In this document: positions 7,278 through 16,947 of the stretch, one piece after another
How positions within the stretch are numbered: the first letter of the stretch is position 1
How the letters are laid out: each line of letters opens with the position of its first letter
NCBI GenBank assembly: GCA_017615435.1
Contig: JAGAAF010000063.1
Span: 51,487 to 115,486, forward strand
From: Bacteroidales bacterium
GTDB taxonomy: Bacteria; Bacteroidota; Bacteroidia; Bacteroidales; UBA932
DNA: 64,000 bases
Direction of reading: 5' to 3'
Translations under genes and position numbers: made by a program
Notes under the pieces: model-generated
Databases searched by the model: none
The model's input: the letters and a program-made list of their open reading frames with translations, nothing else
What the model was told of the DNA's origin: nothing

Positions 7278-10200
7278 TTATTGCAACTTCTTCAACGCCC
7301 TAAGCGCTGCTTCAGTCGAATCTATGCCCCTTGTGATGATCTTAAGCTTCCCGTCAGTCTGCTTCAAGGTGAAAGGCGAGTCGTTTCCTATCTTCACCAG
7401 AAGCTGGCTGAACTGGTCGCTCTTATAGTAAGGCGAGAGTGCGTTGGACACAAAGAAGCAGATCAGCATTCCGTTCTTGATTATCACCTTCTCGAAGCCG
7501 AGCGAACCGCCCAGATTCCTGATTTTCACCACATTGATGAGGTTGTCAACCTCTTCCGGCGTCTCTCCGAAGCGGTCGGCAAGCTGCGCGTGGAAGCGGT
7601 CTATCTCCTTTTCCGAGTTCTTCGAATCGAGCTGCTTGTAGATGCGTATCTTCTCTGCCGTGATGTCGATATAATCATCCGGGATGAAGGCCGGCTGATC
7701 CGTCTCCACGGTGCAGTCCGCCCTGAAGCGTGCGTCCGCCCGTCCTCCGACCGCCCCGCCGCTCTCGATTCCCAGTTCTTCCATAGCCTCGGCCAGAATC
7801 TTCTGATATGTTTCGTAGCCCATATCCATAATGAAGCCGCTCTGCTCTGCGCCGAGGAGGTTGCCCGCTCCGCGGATGTCGAGGTCCTGCATAGCTATGT
7901 TGAAGCCGCTGCCCAGGTCGGAGAATTCCTCTATGGCCTTGAGGCGCTTGCGGGCGTCGTCGGTTATGCTCACGAGCGGAGGCACTATCAGGTAGCAGAA
8001 CGCTTTTCTGTTCGAGCGGCCTACCCTGCCCCTGAGCTGGTGCAGGTCGCTCAGTCCTATGTTCTGCGCGTGATTTATGATGATAGTATTCGCATTCGGG
8101 ATATCGAGGCCGTTCTCGATTATGGTTGTGCAGAGCAGAAGGTCGTAGTCGCCTCTTATGAAATCCAGCATCTTGTCTTCAAGTTCTTTCGCCGGCATCT
8201 GCCCGTGCGCAATGCATATCCTCATATCCGGCACCAGTCGGTGCAGGATTTCGCCTATGCTTTCGAGTTGCTCGACGTTGTTGTGCAGGAAGAATACCTG
8301 CCCGCCGCGTTTCAGTTCATATTCTATTATGGACTTGATTTCCTTCTCGTCAAAGAGTATTATCTCGGTCTGAATAGGGATACGGTTGGCCGGCGGGGTG
8401 GCGATGATGCTGAGGTCGCGCGCGCCGAGCAGCGAGAACTGGAGCGTTCGCGGGATAGGGGTGGCCGTCAGCGTGAGAGTGTCCACCTCCGCACGTAGCT
8501 GGCGCAGTTTTTCCTTCGCGGACACGCCGAACTTCTGCTCTTCGTCCACTACCAGCAGCCCGAGATCCTTGAATTCGAAGCCCTCGCCGAGCAGTTTATG
8601 CGTGCCTATGATTATGTCTATCTTCCCTTCCGCGAGATCCTTCTTGATTGCGGAAAGCTCCTTCGCGGTGCGCAGGCGGCTGACATAATCCACCTTCACG
8701 GGGAAGGAAGCCAGGCGCGAGCTGAAGGTTGTGTAATGCTGCAGCGCGAGTATGGTGGTGGGCACGAGCACCGCCACCTGTTTGCCGTCCGTAGCGGCCT
8801 TGAACGCAGCGCGTATGGCTATCTCCGTCTTTCCGAAGCCCACGTCGCCGCAGATCAGGCGGTCCATAGGGAAGCTTTCTTCCATATCGTGCTTCACCGC
8901 TCGCGTGGCCTCTTCCTGATCGGGGGTATCCTCATACATAAAAGACGATTCGAGCTCGGTCTGCAGATAGGAATCGGCCGAATAGGCGAAGCCCTTGGAT
9001 GCGCGACGCTTGGCATAGAGCTGGATAAGATCCTTCGCTATATCCTTAACCTTGTTCTTCGCGCCATTCTTGAGCGCGATCCAGGTCTTCGAGCCGAGTT
9101 TGTTGATTCGGGGCTGCTCGCCGTCGGCGGAACGGAAGCGCGATATCTTATGGAGGGCGTGGACGGACACGAACACCACATCGCCGTCTTTGTAGGTCAG
9201 TTTCACAACCTCCTTCATCCGGCCGTAGTCGTCCTTGATACGCACGAGGCCGCCGAACACGCCGACTCCGTGGTCGATATGGACGATGTAATCGCCTATG
9301 TTGAACGAGCCGAGGTCGTTGAGGGTGAGCTGCTCGGTTTTCTCCACCGAACGGCGGATGGACACGCGATGGAAACGGTCGAAGATTTCGTGGTCAGTGT
9401 AATGGCAGACTTTGGATTCTTCGTCGATGAATCCGTTGTGGATATTCTTTTCAGTTACAAACTGCGGCAGCGGACAGCGCTCCTCCTCGAGGATTTTCCG
9501 CAACCTGTCGGTCTGCGACTGCTTTTCACCGTAGATGAGAACTTTGTAACCGTTATCCATCCTTGCGCGGATGTCGGCGGTGAAAAGTTCAAAGTTCTTG
9601 TTGAATACCGGCTGGGGAGCGATGTTGAATTGCACGGGGTCCGCGTCCTTACGGTCGATGGGAACCTCGAGGTAGACGCGCGTGAAAGCCGCCGTCAAAG
9701 GATAGAACTCCCTGTCCTTATACATATCTGAAGAATCCAGCCAGAGGATGGAATCCTTAGGGAGTGCCTCCAGAATATTCTGTGATGCGGAATCGGGGTT
9801 GCAGACCATATCGGACATAACCTTAACGGACTGCACTTCCCCGCCGGAAAGCTGGGTATTGCAATTGAATATGCGGATATACTCTATCTCGTCGCCCCAG
9901 AAGGAGATGCGAACAGCCTCGCTGTCGCAATATGAGAACAGGTCTATGATACTGCCTCGAACCGCGAACTGACCGGGAGATGAAACGAAATCCACCCTTT
10001 CAAAACCCAGGTCGGCGAGTTTAGTTATTATCTCCGAATGGGATATTTCCTGGCCCTTCTTGAGTTCAAAACCAGAATCGAGTATATTGCCGCTAAGGGG
10101 AATAGGTTCAGCGAGTGCTTCCGGGAAGGTAACCACTATAGTGAGGTCATCCTCGTCGGCAGAGAGTATACTCTGAACGGCGGAGGTGCGCTGGACGCTG

Positions 10201-10466
10201 AGCGAGGATTTATAGTTGCTGCGCTCAACTCCGGCGCCGGATGCCGGCAGGAAGAATACCTTATCTCCCTCTATCAGGTTATAAAGATCGTTTGCACAGT
10301 ATTCAGCTGCCTCGCTGTTGGGGAGTATTACACAATGAAGCCCCTTCCCAGCGCATTGGGACAGCACAAACCATCTGGCGGAGAGAAACAGCGAACGGCA
10401 GAATATTTCTTTCGATGAAACTATTCTGCTTTTAAGAAGAGCGCTGGCGGCAGCATTTACCTGCAT
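7278..10466 (-). CDS. mfd: Transcription-repair coupling factor
   Basis: A 1062-residue DNA translocase that pushes stalled RNA polymerase off damaged DNA and recruits UvrA. Domains in order: UvrB-like N-terminal module (about 1-330), an RNA-polymerase interaction CarD-like domain around GDYIVHIDHGVGVFGGLV (about 395-480), RecG-type helicase motor with Walker A CGDVGFGKTEIAI and Walker B VVDEEQKF, TATPIPRTL, and helicase C motifs ENGLDIPNANT and LRGRVGRS. The C-terminal TRCF domain follows. It is somewhat shorter than E. coli Mfd (1148). It begins just left of the candidate origin and is transcribed away from it. The ATG at 10464-10466 is the natural start. Confidence 0.97.
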   Translation of the reverse strand: MQVNAAASALLKSRIVSSKEIFCRSLFLSARWFVLSQCAGKGLHCVILPNSEAAEYCANDLYNLIEGDKVFFLPASGAGVERSNYKSSLSVQRTSAVQSILSADEDDLTIVVTFPEALAEPIPLSGNILDSGFELKKGQEISHSEIITKLADLGFERVDFVSSPGQFAVRGSIIDLFSYCDSEAVRISFWGDEIEYIRIFNCNTQLSGGEVQSVKVMSDMVCNPDSASQNILEALPKDSILWLDSSDMYKDREFYPLTAAFTRVYLEVPIDRKDADPVQFNIAPQPVFNKNFELFTADIRARMDNGYKVLIYGEKQSQTDRLRKILEEERCPLPQFVTEKNIHNGFIDEESKVCHYTDHEIFDRFHRVSIRRSVEKTEQLTLNDLGSFNIGDYIVHIDHGVGVFGGLVRIKDDYGRMKEVVKLTYKDGDVVFVSVHALHKISRFRSADGEQPRINKLGSKTWIALKNGAKNKVKDIAKDLIQLYAKRRASKGFAYSADSYLQTELESSFMYEDTPDQEEATRAVKHDMEESFPMDRLICGDVGFGKTEIAIRAAFKAATDGKQVAVLVPTTILALQHYTTFSSRLASFPVKVDYVSRLRTAKELSAIKKDLAEGKIDIIIGTHKLLGEGFEFKDLGLLVVDEEQKFGVSAKEKLRQLRAEVDTLTLTATPIPRTLQFSLLGARDLSIIATPPANRIPIQTEIILFDEKEIKSIIEYELKRGGQVFFLHNNVEQLESIGEILHRLVPDMRICIAHGQMPAKELEDKMLDFIRGDYDLLLCTTIIENGLDIPNANTIIINHAQNIGLSDLHQLRGRVGRSNRKAFCYLIVPPLVSITDDARKRLKAIEEFSDLGSGFNIAMQDLDIRGAGNLLGAEQSGFIMDMGYETYQKILAEAMEELGIESGGAVGGRADARFRADCTVETDQPAFIPDDYIDITAEKIRIYKQLDSKNSEKEIDRFHAQLADRFGETPEEVDNLINVVKIRNLGGSLGFEKVIIKNGMLICFFVSNALSPYYKSDQFSQLLVKIGNDSPFTLKQTDGKLKIITRGIDSTEAALRALKKLQ

Positions 10467-10483
10467 CCGTATGTGTAAAAGCT

Positions 10484-10680
10484 TGTGGAAAACCAGTGGA
10501 AAAGACTGTGGATAAATCGATGGGATAAGTTATCCACAACGCTTTTACTAAGTTTCCAACAAGTAATTAAAAATGCCTCGCGGCCTTAATAAACTGATAT
10601 ACAGTGGGGTTGGAAGTTTATCAACATTTCCACAGCTGTAATAAAATCAACAAAAAATAAAGAAATAAAGATTATATTTG
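10484..10680. other. oriC: Candidate chromosomal replication origin with DnaA boxes
   Basis: The mfd-ruvB gap contains two perfect DnaA boxes in inverted orientation: TGTGGATAA at 10507-10515 and TTATCCACA at 10530-10538. There is a one-mismatch box TGTGGAAAA at 10484-10492 and weaker ones near 10494 and 10626-10634. The right-hand box is also part of a 13-base palindrome, GGATAAGTTATCC. An AT-rich stretch from about 10636 to 10680 could serve as the unwinding element. Genes diverge on both sides (mfd leftwards, ruvB rightwards), and three parS sites lie 8-10 kb away. mnmG (gidA), a frequent origin neighbour, is 6 kb away. dnaA itself is not in the window. Confidence 0.6.
10673..10680 (+). 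promoter_or_regulatory. -7 promoter element of ruvB
   Basis: TATATTTG matches the Bacteroidota -7 consensus TAnnTTTG, 24 bases before the ruvB ATG; a purine-rich GGGGAAA lies just before the start codon. The -33 region is not clear. Confidence 0.5.
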
Positions 10681-10704
10681 TAGACAATTAACCAGCCTGG
10701 GGAA

Positions 10705-11730
10705 ATGTCAGATTTCGACCCTCACCGCAATATCGAAGACAAAGATAAGGATTTGGACGGAATTATCCGCCCGCAGGACCTTGAAGATTTCACGGGCCAG
10801 CGTGAAATCGTGTCCAACTTGCATATCTATATCCAGGCGGCAAAGCTTAGGGGTGAGTCTCTTGATCATACCCTCTTCCACGGCCCTCCCGGTCTGGGTA
10901 AAACCACTCTCGCGCACATTATCGCCAACGAAATGGGGGTGAATATGAAGATTACGTCGGGTCCTGTGCTGGATAAGCCGGGAGATCTGGCAGGTCTGCT
11001 TACTTCCCTGGAGCCCGGCGATGTGCTTTTCATAGATGAAATCCATCGTCTGTCACCCGAAGTCGAAGAGTATCTGTATTCCGCGATGGAGGATTTCGTG
11101 ATAGACATTATGATAGACAAGGGACCCGGAGCAAGGTCGGTAAGAATATCCCTGAATCCATTCACCCTTGTTGGAGCTACCACAAGAAGCGGATTGCTTA
11201 CAGCCCCTCTCAGAGCCCGTTTCGGCATTACCTGCGCCCTGGAGTATTACGATGTGGAGGATCTGAAGCACATAGTTAAGCGCAGTTCTTCTATACTCAA
11301 AGTTGAAATCGACGACCAGGCGGCCCAGGAGATTGCTATGCGCAGCCGCGGTACACCCCGTATCGCGAATTCCCTTCTCAAGCGCGTGCGCGACTTCGCC
11401 CAGGTGATGGGAGACGGTAAGATAGACATAAAGATAGCCAAGTACGCCCTCGACAAACTCAAAATCGATACGCGCGGACTTGACTCTATAGATAATAAGA
11501 TACTCAGCACTATAATCACCACCTTTAAGGGAGGTCCCGTGGGAGCGAATACTATCGCTACTGCTATAGGTGAGGATCAGGGTACCTTCGAGGAGGTATA
11601 TGAGCCTTTCCTTATCAAGGAAGGTTTCATCGTGCGCACCCAGAGAGGCCGTATCGCCACCGACCTCGCTTACAAACATCTCGGAATTACCCCCAACAGA
11701 GTATCTTCAGATACACTTTTCGGAGAATAA
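10705..11730 (+). CDS. ruvB: Holliday junction branch migration ATPase RuvB
   Basis: AAA+ motor that with RuvA drives branch migration of Holliday junctions. 341 residues, normal for the family. Walker [21 protein letters not shown] lies near residues 53-72, Walker [13 protein letters not shown] near 107, sensor 1 [18 protein letters not shown] near 155-172, and the C-terminal winged helix ends in [13 protein letters not shown]. It is the first gene to the right of the candidate origin. The next gene, sdhA, starts 21 bases later, so the two may be co-transcribed. ruvA lies 7 kb further on and ruvC is not in the window. Confidence 0.98.
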   Translation: MSDFDPHRNIEDKDKDLDGIIRPQDLEDFTGQREIVSNLHIYIQAAKLRGESLDHTLFHGPPGLGKTTLAHIIANEMGVNMKITSGPVLDKPGDLAGLLTSLEPGDVLFIDEIHRLSPEVEEYLYSAMEDFVIDIMIDKGPGARSVRISLNPFTLVGATTRSGLLTAPLRARFGITCALEYYDVEDLKHIVKRSSSILKVEIDDQAAQEIAMRSRGTPRIANSLLKRVRDFAQVMGDGKIDIKIAKYALDKLKIDTRGLDSIDNKILSTIITTFKGGPVGANTIATAIGEDQGTFEEVYEPFLIKEGFIVRTQRGRIATDLAYKHLGITPNRVSSDTLFGE

Positions 11731-11751
11731 ATTACTTAATTATATAAACAA

Positions 11752-12594
11752 ATGGCAGATAAACTTATTTCAAAAATTCCGGACGGACCTTTAGCCGAAA
11801 AATGGACTAAACGTAAGTCTGAAATCCATCTTGTCAGCCCTAACAACCGCAGAAAACTCGAGATTATCGTGGTAGGAACCGGCCTTGGCGGCGCATCTGC
11901 AGCTGCTACCCTCGGCGAACTCGGCTACAACGTGAAGGTATTCTGCATCAGCGACTCTCCCCGCCGCGCGCACTCTATCGCTGCTCAGGGAGGTATAAAC
12001 GCTGCCAAGAACTATCAAAACGACAATGACTCGGTCTATCGCCTGTTCTACGACACCATCAAGGGTGGTGACTACCGCAGCCGTGAGGCAAACGTTTACC
12101 GTCTTGCCGAGGTCAGTGCCGCCATCATCGACCAGTGTGTCGCCCAGGGTGTTCCGTTCGCTCGCGAATACGGCGGATATCTGGCCAACCGTTCATTCGG
12201 CGGTGTGCAGGTGAGCCGTACGTTCTATGCCCGTGGTCAAACCGGCCAGCAGCTGCTTCTCGGCGCTTATGCCGCCCTGAACCGTCAGATTGCAGCCGGC
12301 ACCGTGAAGAGTTACCCTCGTTATGAGATGCTCGACCTTGTGCTGGTTAACGGCCAGGCTAAGGGTATCATCGCACGCAACCTCGTCACCGGTCAGCTCG
12401 AAAGATTCGGCGCTCACGCGGTCATCATCGCCACCGGCGGTTATGGAAACACCTACTTCCTCAGCACCAACGCTATGAACAGCAACGGTTCTGCGGCAAT
12501 GCAGTGCTACCGTAAGGGAGCGTTCTTCGCCAACCCTTGCTTCGCGCAGATCCACCCTACCTGTATTCCTGTCCACGGCGACCTGCAGTGTTAG
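11752..12594 (+). CDS. sdhA: Fumarate reductase/succinate dehydrogenase flavoprotein, 5' part before an in-frame TAG
   Basis: N-terminal 280 residues of the flavoprotein subunit that interconverts succinate and fumarate on the inner membrane. The FAD dinucleotide fold [20 protein letters not shown], the FAD-attachment region [17 protein letters not shown] and the substrate segment [14 protein letters not shown] are all present. The frame then meets TAG at 12592-12594, right after LQC. The downstream part (to 13698) continues in exactly the same frame, and together they make about 648 residues, the usual Bacteroidota length. Homologues typically have Lys at this point, so a single AAG-to-TAG change explains it. 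Either this is a true nonsense mutation, a sequence error, or read-through of an amber codon. No sdhC is found beside it. Confidence 0.85.
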   Translation: MADKLISKIPDGPLAEKWTKRKSEIHLVSPNNRRKLEIIVVGTGLGGASAAATLGELGYNVKVFCISDSPRRAHSIAAQGGINAAKNYQNDNDSVYRLFYDTIKGGDYRSREANVYRLAEVSAAIIDQCVAQGVPFAREYGGYLANRSFGGVQVSRTFYARGQTGQQLLLGAYAALNRQIAAGTVKSYPRYEMLDLVLVNGQAKGIIARNLVTGQLERFGAHAVIIATGGYGNTYFLSTNAMNSNGSAAMQCYRKGAFFANPCFAQIHPTCIPVHGDLQC

Positions 12595-12603
12595 CTCACC
12601 CTT

Positions 12604-13698
12604 ATGTCCGAGTCGCTCCGTAACGACGGACGTATCTGGGTGCCCAAGAAGATGGAGGATGTGGAGAAACTCCGCAAGCACGAAATCAAGGCTTCCCAGA
12701 TACCTGAGGAAGACCGCGATTACTACCTCGAGCGCCGTTATCCGGCCTTCGGAAACCTCGTTCCTCGTGACGTTGCTTCCCGTGCCGCTAAAGAGCGCTG
12801 CGATGCTGGCTTCGGTGTGAATGAAACAGGTAAGGCCGTGTTCCTCGACTTCTCTGAAGCAATCCAGCGTCTGGGTCATCAGAGAGTGGCAGAGCGTTAC
12901 GGTAACCTCTTCGATATGTATGAGAAGATCACCGCTTCTTCCCCTTGGGAGGAGCCTATGATGATCTACCCTGCTATCCACTATACTATGGGTGGTATCT
13001 GGGTCGATTATGATCTTCAGACCACTATCCCCGGCCTCTATGCCATCGGTGAAGCAAACTTCTCCGACCACGGCGGAAACCGTCTTGGTGCATCCGCTCT
13101 TATGCAGGGTCTGGCCGACGGTTATTTCGTTGTTCCTGTTACAATCAGCGATTATCTTTCCAATAAGTTCGCGGAGCCTAAGACCGACGTGAATTCCAAG
13201 GAGTTCATCGAGGCTGAAAAGGCAGTTCAGGCCCGCATCGACAGACTCTTCTCCATTAAGGGAACCGAGACAGTGGACAGCATCCATAAGAGACTCGGCA
13301 ACATTATGTGGGAGTATGTAGGTATGGCCCGCGACGAGGCTGGTCTTAAGAAAGCTATTCAGGAGATTAAAGCCCTTAAGGAAGAATTCTACAAATCTGT
13401 CAACGTGCCCGGAGACCAGTATGAGTTCAACCAGGAACTCGAAAAGGCACTCCGTCTCGAAGACTTCTTCGACACCGGTATCCTTATGGCCCGCGACGCT
13501 CTCAACAGAGAGGAGTCCTGCGGTGGTCACTTCCGCGTGGAAAGCCAGACTGAAGAAGGTGAGGCAAAGCGCGACGACAAGAAATTTATGTATGTAGCGG
13601 CCTGGGAGTATATGGGTGAAGATAAGGATCCCGTCCTCCATAAGGAGCCTCTGAACTACGAATTTATCGAGGTTAAGACTAGAAACTACAAAGACTAA
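12604..13698 (+). CDS. sdhA: Fumarate reductase/succinate dehydrogenase flavoprotein, 3' part after the TAG
   Basis: C-terminal part of the same flavoprotein, in frame with the 5' part across the TAG at 12592-12594. The first in-frame ATG (12604) begins [16 protein letters not shown], which in the family is internal sequence, so this is not a natural gene start, and I see no ribosome-binding site. The active-site region ([19 protein letters not shown]) and the FAD-binding C-terminal segment [20 protein letters not shown] are intact, with no further stops or frameshifts. Coding quality is as good as upstream, which argues against an old pseudogene. It ends five bases before sdhB. Confidence 0.85.
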   Translation: MSESLRNDGRIWVPKKMEDVEKLRKHEIKASQIPEEDRDYYLERRYPAFGNLVPRDVASRAAKERCDAGFGVNETGKAVFLDFSEAIQRLGHQRVAERYGNLFDMYEKITASSPWEEPMMIYPAIHYTMGGIWVDYDLQTTIPGLYAIGEANFSDHGGNRLGASALMQGLADGYFVVPVTISDYLSNKFAEPKTDVNSKEFIEAEKAVQARIDRLFSIKGTETVDSIHKRLGNIMWEYVGMARDEAGLKKAIQEIKALKEEFYKSVNVPGDQYEFNQELEKALRLEDFFDTGILMARDALNREESCGGHFRVESQTEEGEAKRDDKKFMYVAAWEYMGEDKDPVLHKEPLNYEFIEVKTRNYKD

Positions 13699-13703
13699 GT
13701 ACG

Positions 13704-14483
13704 ATGGAATTCAATCTTAAGATATGGCGTCAGAAAAACGCCAAGGCAAAAGGACATTTCGAGACCTACCACATCAGCGGTATCGAGGAGGACGCATCTT
13801 TCCTCGAGATGCTCGATATCCTCAATGAACAGCTTATCAGGGAAGGATCCGACCCTGTGGCAATTGAGAGAGGATGCAAGAGCAGCGGTCCTGTTTCGTT
13901 CGACCACGACTGCCGCGAAGGTATCTGCGGAGCTTGCTCGCTCTACATCGACGGCCGTGCCCACGGTCCGGACGACCACGTAACCACCTGTCAGCTCTTT
14001 ATGCGTCACTTCAAGGACGGGGCTACCATCACGGTGGAGCCTTTCCGCAGCGCCGCATTCCCTGTTATCAAGGACCTCGTAGTGGATCGCCGTGCGTTTG
14101 ATAAGATTCTCCAGGCCGGAGGCTTTATCTCCGTACGCACCGGTTCAGCGCAGGATGCCAACGTTATGCTTATCCCCCACGACAAAGCTGAGGAAAGTAT
14201 GGACGCTGCTGCCTGTGTGGGCTGCGGAGCTTGCGTCGCTACCTGTAAGAACGGTTCTGCTATGCTCTTCGTCGCTGCGCGCGTAAGTTCGCTCGCGCTC
14301 CTGCCTCAGGGACGTCCGGAGGCGAAGCGCAGGGCCGAGGCTATGGTCGCCAAGATGGACGAACTAGGGTTCGGTAACTGTACCAACACCCGCGCCTGCG
14401 AACTGGAATGCCCCAAGGGTATTACAGTCGACCACATCGCCCGCCTGAACCGCGAGTTCTTGAAAGCTAAATTCTCGGAGTAG
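13704..14483 (+). CDS. sdhB: Fumarate reductase/succinate dehydrogenase iron-sulfur subunit
   Basis: Carries electrons between the flavoprotein and the membrane quinone site through three clusters. The 259-residue protein shows the [2Fe-2S] ligands in [15 protein letters not shown] and a later Cys in VTTCQL, the [4Fe-4S] set [14 protein letters not shown], and the third cluster set [15 protein letters not shown]. It follows sdhA by five bases. The stop codon ends exactly where the convergent hflX gene ends (14483/14484). The normal partner, cytochrome b subunit SdhC, is absent on both sides, so the membrane anchor must be encoded elsewhere or be different. Confidence 0.95.
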   Translation: MEFNLKIWRQKNAKAKGHFETYHISGIEEDASFLEMLDILNEQLIREGSDPVAIERGCKSSGPVSFDHDCREGICGACSLYIDGRAHGPDDHVTTCQLFMRHFKDGATITVEPFRSAAFPVIKDLVVDRRAFDKILQAGGFISVRTGSAQDANVMLIPHDKAEESMDAAACVGCGACVATCKNGSAMLFVAARVSSLALLPQGRPEAKRRAEAMVAKMDELGFGNCTNTRACELECPKGITVDHIARLNREFLKAKFSE

Positions 14484-15668
14484 TTACCAGAGAAAATTAT
14501 TGAACGGATAACGCCCGGCGTGAATCTCCGCAACCATCTTGTAGATGTCATTGCGGAGTTTTTCTATACCCGTTTTGTTGAGGGCGGATATGAAAATGCA
14601 AGGCGCTTTTTCGCTGGCTATCCAGCTGTTTTTCAGTTCATCGAGAGTACGGTTCTCCTTTGATTTTGGTTCGAGGGAGAACTCATCATAAGGCTGGTAG
14701 GTGTAAGCGTCTATCTTGTTAAAGACTACATAAACAGGCTTATTGGCCGCACCTATATCTCGCAAAGTCTGCTCCACGGTCTTCATTTGATCTTCAAAGT
14801 CCGGAGCGGAGATATCCACCACGTGGACCAGTATATCCGCCTCCCTAACCTCGTCCAGGGTGCTCTTGAAAGCCTCTACCAGCTGCGTAGGGAGTTTTCT
14901 GATGAATCCAACGGTGTCGCTGAGCAGGAAGGGTACATTCTCTATAACGACTTTTCTGACCGTAGTATCAAGGGTAGCGAACAACTTATTCTCCGCGAAT
15001 ACATCGGATTTAGCCAGAACGTTCATCAGGGTGGATTTACCGACATTTGTATAGCCCACCAGGGCGAGCCTGACCATACTGCCTCGATTCGAGCGCTGGG
15101 TGGCCATCTGCCTGTCCACCTTCTTCAAATCCTCCTTGAGCTTGGTTATACGCTCCTTGACTATACGGCGGTCCACCTCTATCTGGGTCTCACCCATACC
15201 GCCTCTGGTACCGCGACCGCCGCGCTGCCTTTCGAGGTGGGTCCACATTCCCGCGAGGCGCGGGAGCATATAGTTGTAGCGGGCCAGTTCAACCTGCATC
15301 TTGGCGTAGGATGACTTTGCCCTCTGGGCGAAGATCTCAAGTATAAGGCTGGTTCTGTCTATAACCGCACTGCATTTGATAACCTTCTCGATGTTTCGCT
15401 GCTGCATTCCGGACAGTTCATCATCGAAGATTACGTAAGTAATATGGTTTTCTTCGCAGTATGTGGCTATTTCCTCGAGTTTGCCGCTTCTGATATAGGT
15501 TGCGTTATCCGGACGGTCTACCCTCTGGATGAATTTCTTATCTCCCACTGCTCCGGCGGTCTCCGCCAGAAACTCGAGTTCGTCGAGATACTCTTTTACC
15601 CTTCTTTCGTCGTCTGCGGGCCTGATAATGCCCACGAACACCGCTTTCTCAATAATCTGTTCGTTCAT
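14484..15668 (-). CDS. hflX: Ribosome-associated GTPase HflX
   Basis: A 394-residue GTPase that binds the 50S subunit and helps rescue or split stalled ribosomes. The N-terminal HflX domain contains the RGGRGTRGGMGETQIEVDRR linker. The GTPase domain has G1 ALVGYTNVGKST, G3 DTVGFIRKLPTQLVEAF and G4 NKIDAY. The start codon lies 9 bases after a terminator hairpin that follows tonB, so hflX has almost no room for its own promoter and may depend on read-through from tonB. It converges on sdhB without any spacer. Confidence 0.96.
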   Translation of the reverse strand: MNEQIIEKAVFVGIIRPADDERRVKEYLDELEFLAETAGAVGDKKFIQRVDRPDNATYIRSGKLEEIATYCEENHITYVIFDDELSGMQQRNIEKVIKCSAVIDRTSLILEIFAQRAKSSYAKMQVELARYNYMLPRLAGMWTHLERQRGGRGTRGGMGETQIEVDRRIVKERITKLKEDLKKVDRQMATQRSNRGSMVRLALVGYTNVGKSTLMNVLAKSDVFAENKLFATLDTTVRKVVIENVPFLLSDTVGFIRKLPTQLVEAFKSTLDEVREADILVHVVDISAPDFEDQMKTVEQTLRDIGAANKPVYVVFNKIDAYTYQPYDEFSLEPKSKENRTLDELKNSWIASEKAPCIFISALNKTGIEKLRNDIYKMVAEIHAGRYPFNNFLW

Positions 15669-15676
15669 CTACATTG

Positions 15677-15707
15677 AAAAAGGCCGCCCTTCCGGACAGC
15701 CTCTTTT
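15677..15707 (-). terminator. Hairpin terminator between tonB and hflX
   Basis: On the minus strand an A-rich arm leads into a GC-rich stem (15694-15701 with 15682-15689, two G-U pairs), a short loop and a run of five T's (15681-15677). It sits after the tonB stop and only a few bases before the hflX start, so it may act as an attenuator rather than a full stop. Confidence 0.65.
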
Positions 15708-15723
15708 GTTATCAATTCGCTTG

Positions 15724-16413
15724 TTATCTGAGCTGGAAGATAACAGGGAAGGTGTAGGTCACACGGACTGCGCGGTCCCTCTGCTTTCCAGGGCTCCATT
15801 TCGGCGAGCTGGATACCACACGGACTGCCTCCTTATCGATAGAAGGATCCACTCCACGAAGCACCCTGACATTGGTCACTCGGCCGTCGGATTCAACCGT
15901 GAACTGCAGCATAACCTTACCCTGTACACCGTTCTCCTTTGCAATCTCAGGATACACCAGCCTTTCGTTAACCCACTTGGAGAACTGGTTTGCATCTCCT
16001 CCGCGGAACGAAGGTTTGGTTTCCACGAGCTGGAACGGGATGGCTTCTTCCTCGATCTCTTCGTCTTCAGGACCTTCTACGTACTCCATAATCTCGACAC
16101 CGAGATCATCGTCATCCTCGAGGTTGAGGATATTGTCGTCGACCTGGATATCGTCATCGATAATATCGATCTGGTCTGAGAGGACAGGAACTTTCGGGGT
16201 CTCGGGCGGCGGGGGAGGAGTTTCCTGCGTAATAGGGATAATCTCTTCCTCGATAACCTGCTGAGGGCCCGCGTCGAGCAGGGAAGTCTGCTTGTCTGCC
16301 GTACCGAACGAGAACGCTCCGTACACTATTCCAAGCGTGACTACTAAACCCAGCTCCACGAAAAGAAGGCGCTTGTTCTCAAGGCTCGCTTTTGGTGTTT
16401 TCTTAACTTCCAT
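15724..16413 (-). CDS. tonB: TonB family energy transducer
   Basis: Transmits proton-motive force from ExbB/ExbD to TonB-dependent receptors in the outer membrane. 229 residues: a cytoplasmic start with Lys residues, one transmembrane helix (LLFVELGLVVTLGIVYGAF, about 20-38), a Pro/acidic linker with PPPPPETPK and a run of Asp/Glu, and a C-terminal TonB domain (about 140-229) with RVLRGVDPSIDKEAVRVV and the SSPKWSPGKQRDRAVRVTYT motif. exbB/exbD are not next to it. The TonB-dependent receptor at 37.2-39.4 kb is a possible client. Confidence 0.92.
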   Translation of the reverse strand: MEVKKTPKASLENKRLLFVELGLVVTLGIVYGAFSFGTADKQTSLLDAGPQQVIEEEIIPITQETPPPPPETPKVPVLSDQIDIIDDDIQVDDNILNLEDDDDLGVEIMEYVEGPEDEEIEEEAIPFQLVETKPSFRGGDANQFSKWVNERLVYPEIAKENGVQGKVMLQFTVESDGRVTNVRVLRGVDPSIDKEAVRVVSSSPKWSPGKQRDRAVRVTYTFPVIFQLR

Positions 16414-16524
16414 ATCTCAGTTTAGTTTTTGCGGATTTCCTTCAAAGGTAAAAATTATTCTGTTTTAATCCAATCTTTTGATTTAATAGTTGTAGATTTG
16501 TGCGTCTTTTTTCAGCCTTGTAAT

Positions 16525-16947
16525 ATGATCAGGTATTATTGTGAAGATATATCGTTTACTCTCAAGGGCCGCGCTCTGAACAACCGTTGGCTCCGGATGG
16601 TGGCCGCGAGTGAATTGAAAAAGTTAGGTGATATTAACATAATATTTTGTTCGGATAACTACATCCTGGACGTTAATATGAAGTATCTCCAGCACGACTA
16701 CTTCACTGATATAATCACCTTCGATTACTGCGAGAAGAATGTTCTGAGCGGAGATCTGTTCATCAGCATCGACAGCGTACGCGAGAATGCCCTCTTCTAC
16801 GGCACCGAGTTCAACGATGAACTCAACCGTGTGATGGTCCACGGCATACTTCACCTGATTGGTTACGACGACCACACCGACGACGAGGTCAAGACTATGC
16901 GTTCCAAGGAAAACTATTACCTGGAGTTGAGAAAAGGCATCGAGTAG
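16525..16947 (+). CDS. ybeY: Endoribonuclease YbeY (rRNA maturation factor)
   Basis: Zinc-dependent single-strand endoribonuclease in 16S rRNA maturation and ribosome quality control. The C-terminal zinc motif is seen as HGILHLIGYDDHTD (H-x3-H-x5-H). The protein is 140 residues when started at the ATG at 16525 (MIRYYCEDISF). A longer in-frame start at 16429 would add 32 residues without similarity to the family and was rejected. The next gene, mnmG, starts at the base after the ybeY stop codon, so the two are translationally close. Confidence 0.93.
   Translation: MIRYYCEDISFTLKGRALNNRWLRMVAASELKKLGDINIIFCSDNYILDVNMKYLQHDYFTDIITFDYCEKNVLSGDLFISIDSVRENALFYGTEFNDELNRVMVHGILHLIGYDDHTDDEVKTMRSKENYYLELRKGIE

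Noticed and set aside
12592..12594. Selenocysteine or frameshift as the explanation for the sdhA stop
   Set aside because: The codon is TAG, not TGA, and both halves are in the same frame, so neither recoding as Sec nor a frameshift fits.
14811..14830. CCACCACGTGGACCAG in hflX as another parS site
   Set aside because: Shares only the central CACGTG region with the 16-mer and is too degenerate.
16429..16524. Longer N-terminus of YbeY
   Set aside because: The extra 32 residues do not resemble the family, and the ATG at 16525 gives the standard length and start.
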